This document shows, piece by piece, positions 61,252 to 64,000 of a stretch of DNA of 64,000 bases. The position numbers and the translations under genes were made by a program. Positions within the stretch are counted from its first letter, which is position 1. Each line of letters begins with the position of its first letter. The stretch lies in contig CBDBMR010000016.1 of the NCBI GenBank assembly GCA_965207535.1, positions 62,001-126,000 on the forward strand, in the 5' to 3' direction. The notes beneath the pieces are model-generated. The model worked only from the letters and a program-made list of their open reading frames with translations, did no database searches and had not been told where the DNA came from. This DNA comes from JAJDXO01 sp965207535. Its GTDB lineage: Bacteria > Pseudomonadota > Alphaproteobacteria > Rhodospirillales > UBA2165.

Positions 61252-62124
61252 GGTCCTGTTGACATTTATCGCATCCAAATGAGCGCCCCGACGAGGCACA
61301 GCATGGCCATGTAGGCGGTGACGGTCTTTTCGTAGCGTGTGGCGATGCGGCGGAAGTGCTTGATCTTGTTGATGAAACATTCGACGACGTGCCTTTCCTT
61401 GTAGAGTTCGGGGTCGTACGGCACGGCTTGTGCCCGCGACGGGTTGGAGGGGATCACCGCCACCATCCCGGCGCTGTCGAGGCGGGCGCGGAAGCGGTTC
61501 GCGTCGTAGGCGGTGTCGGCGATCAGGGTCTCGCCCGGCAGCCCGGCGATCAGCCCCTCGGCCTGGGTGACGTCGCCCACCTGGCCGCCGGTGAGGATGA
61601 ACCGCAAGGGATTGCCCAGGCCATCGACGGCGATGTGGATTTTGCTCGTCAGGCCGCCGCGCGAGCGGCCGATGGCCTGAGCCTGAGCCCCCCTTTTGCG
61701 CCGGCGGCATGTTGATGCGCCCGCACGATGGTCGAATCCACGATCAGGTATTCGAAGTCGGGATCCTCCGCCAAGGCATTGAAAAGACTCTCCCAAACCC
61801 CCGCCTTGGCCCACCGCGAAAAGCGCACGTAGACGCTGTTCCAGTTGCCGAAGGCGTCCGGCAGATCGCGCCACGGCGAACCCGCCCGGGCGATCCACAG
61901 CACGGCGTCCACAAACAGGCGGTTGTCCCGACCCGTGGAGCCGCGATCCGCCTCTTTGCCCGGAACCAAACCCTTGATCCGGTCCCATTGCATATCCGTC
62001 AGTTCCCGTCGAAGTCGGTCAATTCGCTTTGCGAAATGACCTTACATGACACGCTCCCGCCAGTTGAAACGGTCTTGCTTGAATCACGCCAACCATGAAT
62101 AGTCCGTTAATTGTCAACAGGACC
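61252..62124 (-). mobile_element. IS5 family (IS427-type) insertion sequence, complete
   Basis: 873 bp bounded by 13-bp perfect terminal inverted repeats GGTCCTGTTGACA (left) and TGTCAACAGGACC (right), with a TA target duplication on both sides (61250-61251 and 62125-62126). It carries one transposase in two frames. Size, ends and TA target all fit the IS427 group of IS5. Confidence 0.88.
61266..61993 (-). CDS. IS5/IS427-type transposase, two frames joined by frameshift
   Basis: The first frame (61993-61649) starts MQWDRIKGLVPG and includes LPDAFGNWNSVYVRFSRWAKAGVWE and the first catalytic Asp in YLIVDSTIVRAH. The second frame (to 61266) has RSRGGLTSKIHIAVDGLGNP, the second Asp in LIADTAYDANRF and the Glu in ERHVVECFINKIKHFRRIATRYEK. 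They join across the slippery run AAAAGGGGGG (61697-61688, minus strand), typical for this group, where a -1 shift gives the full protein. All three DDE residues are intact, so the element may be active. Confidence 0.85.
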
Positions 62125-62197
62125 TAGGCCTTGCAAGTGACGGGCGCTCGGGATAGGCAGATGATCAGCGCCCGGGATTGGGGCAGGGGAACATCGC

Positions 62198-63457
62198 ATG
62201 AGCGAACCCGGCACACGCCGGAGCCACGAGGTCCTGGCCATCGGCCTGGTCTCCATGGCTCATTTTTTCAGCCACTTCTACATCCTCGTGGTGCCGGCGC
62301 TGCTGCCGCTGATCAAGGCCGACCTCGGCGCCGAGAGCGCCTTCGTGCTGTTCGGCCTGATCATGACCGCCTATGCCGGCATGTCGGCGGCCGGCCAGTA
62401 CCCGGCGGGCGTGGTCATGGACCGGTACAGTGCGCGGCCCTTCATCATCTTCGGGCTGATCGGCATTTCGGCGTGCATGTTCCTCATGGGCTTCGCCAAC
62501 TCGGTAGCGGTGCTCATCGTGCTCGCCGCAATCGCCGGACTGTGCGACAGCCAGTTCCACCCCTCCGACTACACCATCATGACCGCCCGGGTCCGCAGGC
62601 CGTGGCGGGGCAAGGCCTACGCCATCCACACCAGCGCCGGCTTCCTGGGGTTCGCCGCGACGCCGACCGTGGTCAGCTTCCTGGCGCCGAACTTCCATTG
62701 GCGCGAGATCATGCACATCCTCGGCATCGCCGGGATGATCGGCGCCGTATCGCTGATCGTCTTCGCCCGCTTCCTCAACGACCGGGAGTTCGCCGCACCC
62801 GCCGCCGGGACCGGTGCGGGCGAGACCGGTACCGGCAAGGCCGCCGGCAGATCGTTCATCTTCACCACCCCCATCCTGCTGATGTTCGGCTTCTACGCGG
62901 CGACCGCCCTGTCGGGGAACGGCATCCAGACCTTCGGCATTCCGGCGATGATCGAGATGTTCGAGATCGACCTTGTGGCCGCCAACCAGACCCTCGCCAT
63001 CTATCTCTGGGGCATCACCATCGGGGTGTTCGCCGGCGGCATGGTCACCACCTGGCTCAAGCGCTTCGACGCCATCGCCGCCGTCGGCTACTCCCTCTCC
63101 GCCGCCGTCCTGATCCTCGTCGGGATGTCGGTGGCGCCCGTGGGCGTCGTGGTCGTCGGGCTCGCCTTCGTCGGTTTCATGATCGGCGCGGTGATGCCGT
63201 CCCGGGACCTGATGGTCGCGTCCATCGCGCCGGCGGGCGCGACCGGCAAGGCGTTCGGCTTCGTCTCCACCGGGTTCTCCGTCGGCGGGTTCTTCGGCCC
63301 GGTGCTCTACGGCTCGATCATGGATCAGAACGCGCCGGCGTGGCTGTTCTTCACCTCCGCGGTCCTGATGCTGGTCACGCTCGGCTTCGCCGTCGCCGCC
63401 GGTTGGGCGGCGCGGTCCCGCGGCGCCCAGGAAACCGCCCAGCAGCCCGCGGAGTAG
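62198..63457 (+). CDS. MFS family transporter
   Basis: A 419-residue membrane protein with twelve hydrophobic helices. The first holds LVSMAHFFSHFYILVVPALLPL, and the loop 2-3 motif is GVVMDRYSARP, the MFS signature between helices 2 and 3. A ~30-residue Gly/Ala/Thr-rich central loop separates the two halves. Helix 7 begins IFTTPILLMFGFYAATALSG. The substrate is not recognisable. It lies 73 bp after the IS element, so its native promoter may have been displaced or replaced. Confidence 0.85.
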   Translation: MSEPGTRRSHEVLAIGLVSMAHFFSHFYILVVPALLPLIKADLGAESAFVLFGLIMTAYAGMSAAGQYPAGVVMDRYSARPFIIFGLIGISACMFLMGFANSVAVLIVLAAIAGLCDSQFHPSDYTIMTARVRRPWRGKAYAIHTSAGFLGFAATPTVVSFLAPNFHWREIMHILGIAGMIGAVSLIVFARFLNDREFAAPAAGTGAGETGTGKAAGRSFIFTTPILLMFGFYAATALSGNGIQTFGIPAMIEMFEIDLVAANQTLAIYLWGITIGVFAGGMVTTWLKRFDAIAAVGYSLSAAVLILVGMSVAPVGVVVVGLAFVGFMIGAVMPSRDLMVASIAPAGATGKAFGFVSTGFSVGGFFGPVLYGSIMDQNAPAWLFFTSAVLMLVTLGFAVAAGWAARSRGAQETAQQPAE

Positions 63458-63468
63458 GGTACGGCCTC

Positions 63469-63560
63469 ACGAGCTTCTTTGATTCAGCATCACGCGTCAT
63501 GGCCGGGCCCAGACCCGGCCATCCACGTGGATCACCGGGTCAAGCCCGGTGATGACGGAC
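63469..63560. repeat. composite hairpin repeat, fourth copy
   Basis: The linker ACGAGCTTCTTTGATTCAGC followed by CGTCAT, the hairpin GGCCGGG/CCCGGCC, and a second hairpin ATCACCGGG/CCCGGTGAT. The linker is the same as at 24060, 55700 (inverted) and 61060, while the hairpin sequences differ. Confidence 0.7.
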
Positions 63561-63632
63561 TGGTTTTTGTCGTATATCCACTCGTCGTGCCCCGGCCCAC
63601 CGGTTATGGGGAATTTTCTTGGAGGGGTTGCC

Positions 63633-64000
63633 CTACCAGTCGTTCCGGAGTTCCCGGAGTTTCAGGAACACCGTCTTCTCGTCGGGCTCGTCTGGGAGGT
63701 CGGGGAACGCCTCCCGCAGCCGGGCGATCACCGTCGGGCTCTGCAGCCGGAAGAAGGTGTTGACCTCCTTCTCCAGCGCCAGGGTCGTTATCATCGCCCG
63801 GTTGGTGTCCTGGCCCGCGACCTCTTCCTTGAGGCTGGCGGCGCGCGCGTTGTCGGGCTCCCGGTCGAGGGTGAAATCGAGGTTGTTCTCGATGTAGTCG
63901 TGGCCGGGATAGATCAGCGTATTGTCGGGGAGGGCCGCCAGTTGCCGGGCGAACGTCTCGTAGAGCGGCACCGGATGGCCGCCGCCCTTGCAGTGTCCGG
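63633..64000 (-). CDS. MBL-fold hydrolase, hydroxyacylglutathione-hydrolase-like, C-terminal part
   Basis: The frame is open to the right edge, so the N-terminal half is missing. The visible ~122 residues read GHCKGGGHPVPLYETFARQL, then LPDNTLIYPGHDYIENNLDF with the metal-binding Asp/His of glyoxalase II, EPDNARAASLKEEV, and a C-terminal PTVIARLREAFPDLPDEPDEKTVFLKLRELRND that resembles glyoxalase II substrate-binding helices. Whether the true substrate is S-lactoylglutathione cannot be decided without the first half. Confidence 0.75.
   Translation of the reverse strand, partial: GHCKGGGHPVPLYETFARQLAALPDNTLIYPGHDYIENNLDFTLDREPDNARAASLKEEVAGQDTNRAMITTLALEKEVNTFFRLQSPTVIARLREAFPDLPDEPDEKTVFLKLRELRNDW

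Overview
The window is one contiguous 64-kb piece of a GC-rich chromosome from a free-living, aerobic alphaproteobacterium, most likely a marine or environmental member of the Rhodospirillales. The main pointers are an NDUFA12-type complex I subunit, an ATP12 F1-assembly chaperone, a DUF1489 protein, the alphaproteobacterial neighbourhood NDUFA12 / mlaD / DUF2155 / aat / aroQ, paired ClpS-ClpA, and an abundance of transport and acyl-CoA genes. No plasmid or phage backbone is visible. The only clear mobile element is one IS5/IS427-type insertion sequence near the right end. Both window edges cut through genes (an AsmA-like protein at the left, a metallo-beta-lactamase-fold hydrolase at the right).

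Layout. 0-16 kb: AsmA-like C-terminus, ATP12, propionyl-CoA carboxylase beta (pccB), a DOPA-dioxygenase-like protein, a double-YCII protein, two related DUF1194 secreted VWA-like proteins, rhomboid protease, ketopantoate-reductase-like enzyme overlapping an oxalyl-CoA-synthetase-like ligase, pccA, an EamA exporter, GST, acylphosphatase and a TctC-type binding protein. 16-31 kb: lipB, tRNA-Leu(GAG), malic enzyme-PTA fusion, mgtE, an SDR / DsbA-like isomerase / enoyl-CoA hydratase / DUF1489 run, LhgO-type oxidase, a second GST, RidA, DUF3179, a VWA + membrane-J-domain pair, and a gamma-resorcylate-decarboxylase-like enzyme. 31-46 kb: UDP-glucuronate/hexose-phosphate genes galU-ugd-phosphomannomutase, a D,D-carboxypeptidase with SPOR domain, clpS-clpA, a complete TRAP transporter with an IclR regulator, GNAT, VOC and RidA genes. 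46-55.5 kb: the B12-dependent ribonucleotide reductase nrdJ with a long control region, NDUFA12, two MCE/MlaD genes, methyltransferase, DUF2155, aat, aroQ and a ThiS-ThiG fusion. 55.5-64 kb: accessory-looking DNA with many palindromic repeats, two large autotransporter-like surface proteins, the IS element and an MFS transporter.

The most interesting signals are non-coding. The nrdJ control region carries two perfect, oppositely oriented DnaA boxes and three NrdR-like boxes, two of them at 32-bp centre spacing. The same paired NrdR-like architecture (31-bp spacing) overlaps a sigma70-like promoter in front of an unrelated small exported protein at 9.1 kb. Downstream of nrdJ a 99-bp terminator-like structure is tandemly duplicated. 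In front of the second autotransporter-like gene, two 34-bp sites with dif-like geometry (14-bp arms around an asymmetric 6-bp centre) lie in inverted orientation around a 303-bp segment, which could be an invertible or inserted element. Several palindromic repeat families recur across the window.

All family names come from recognising sequence motifs by eye; no database search was run.
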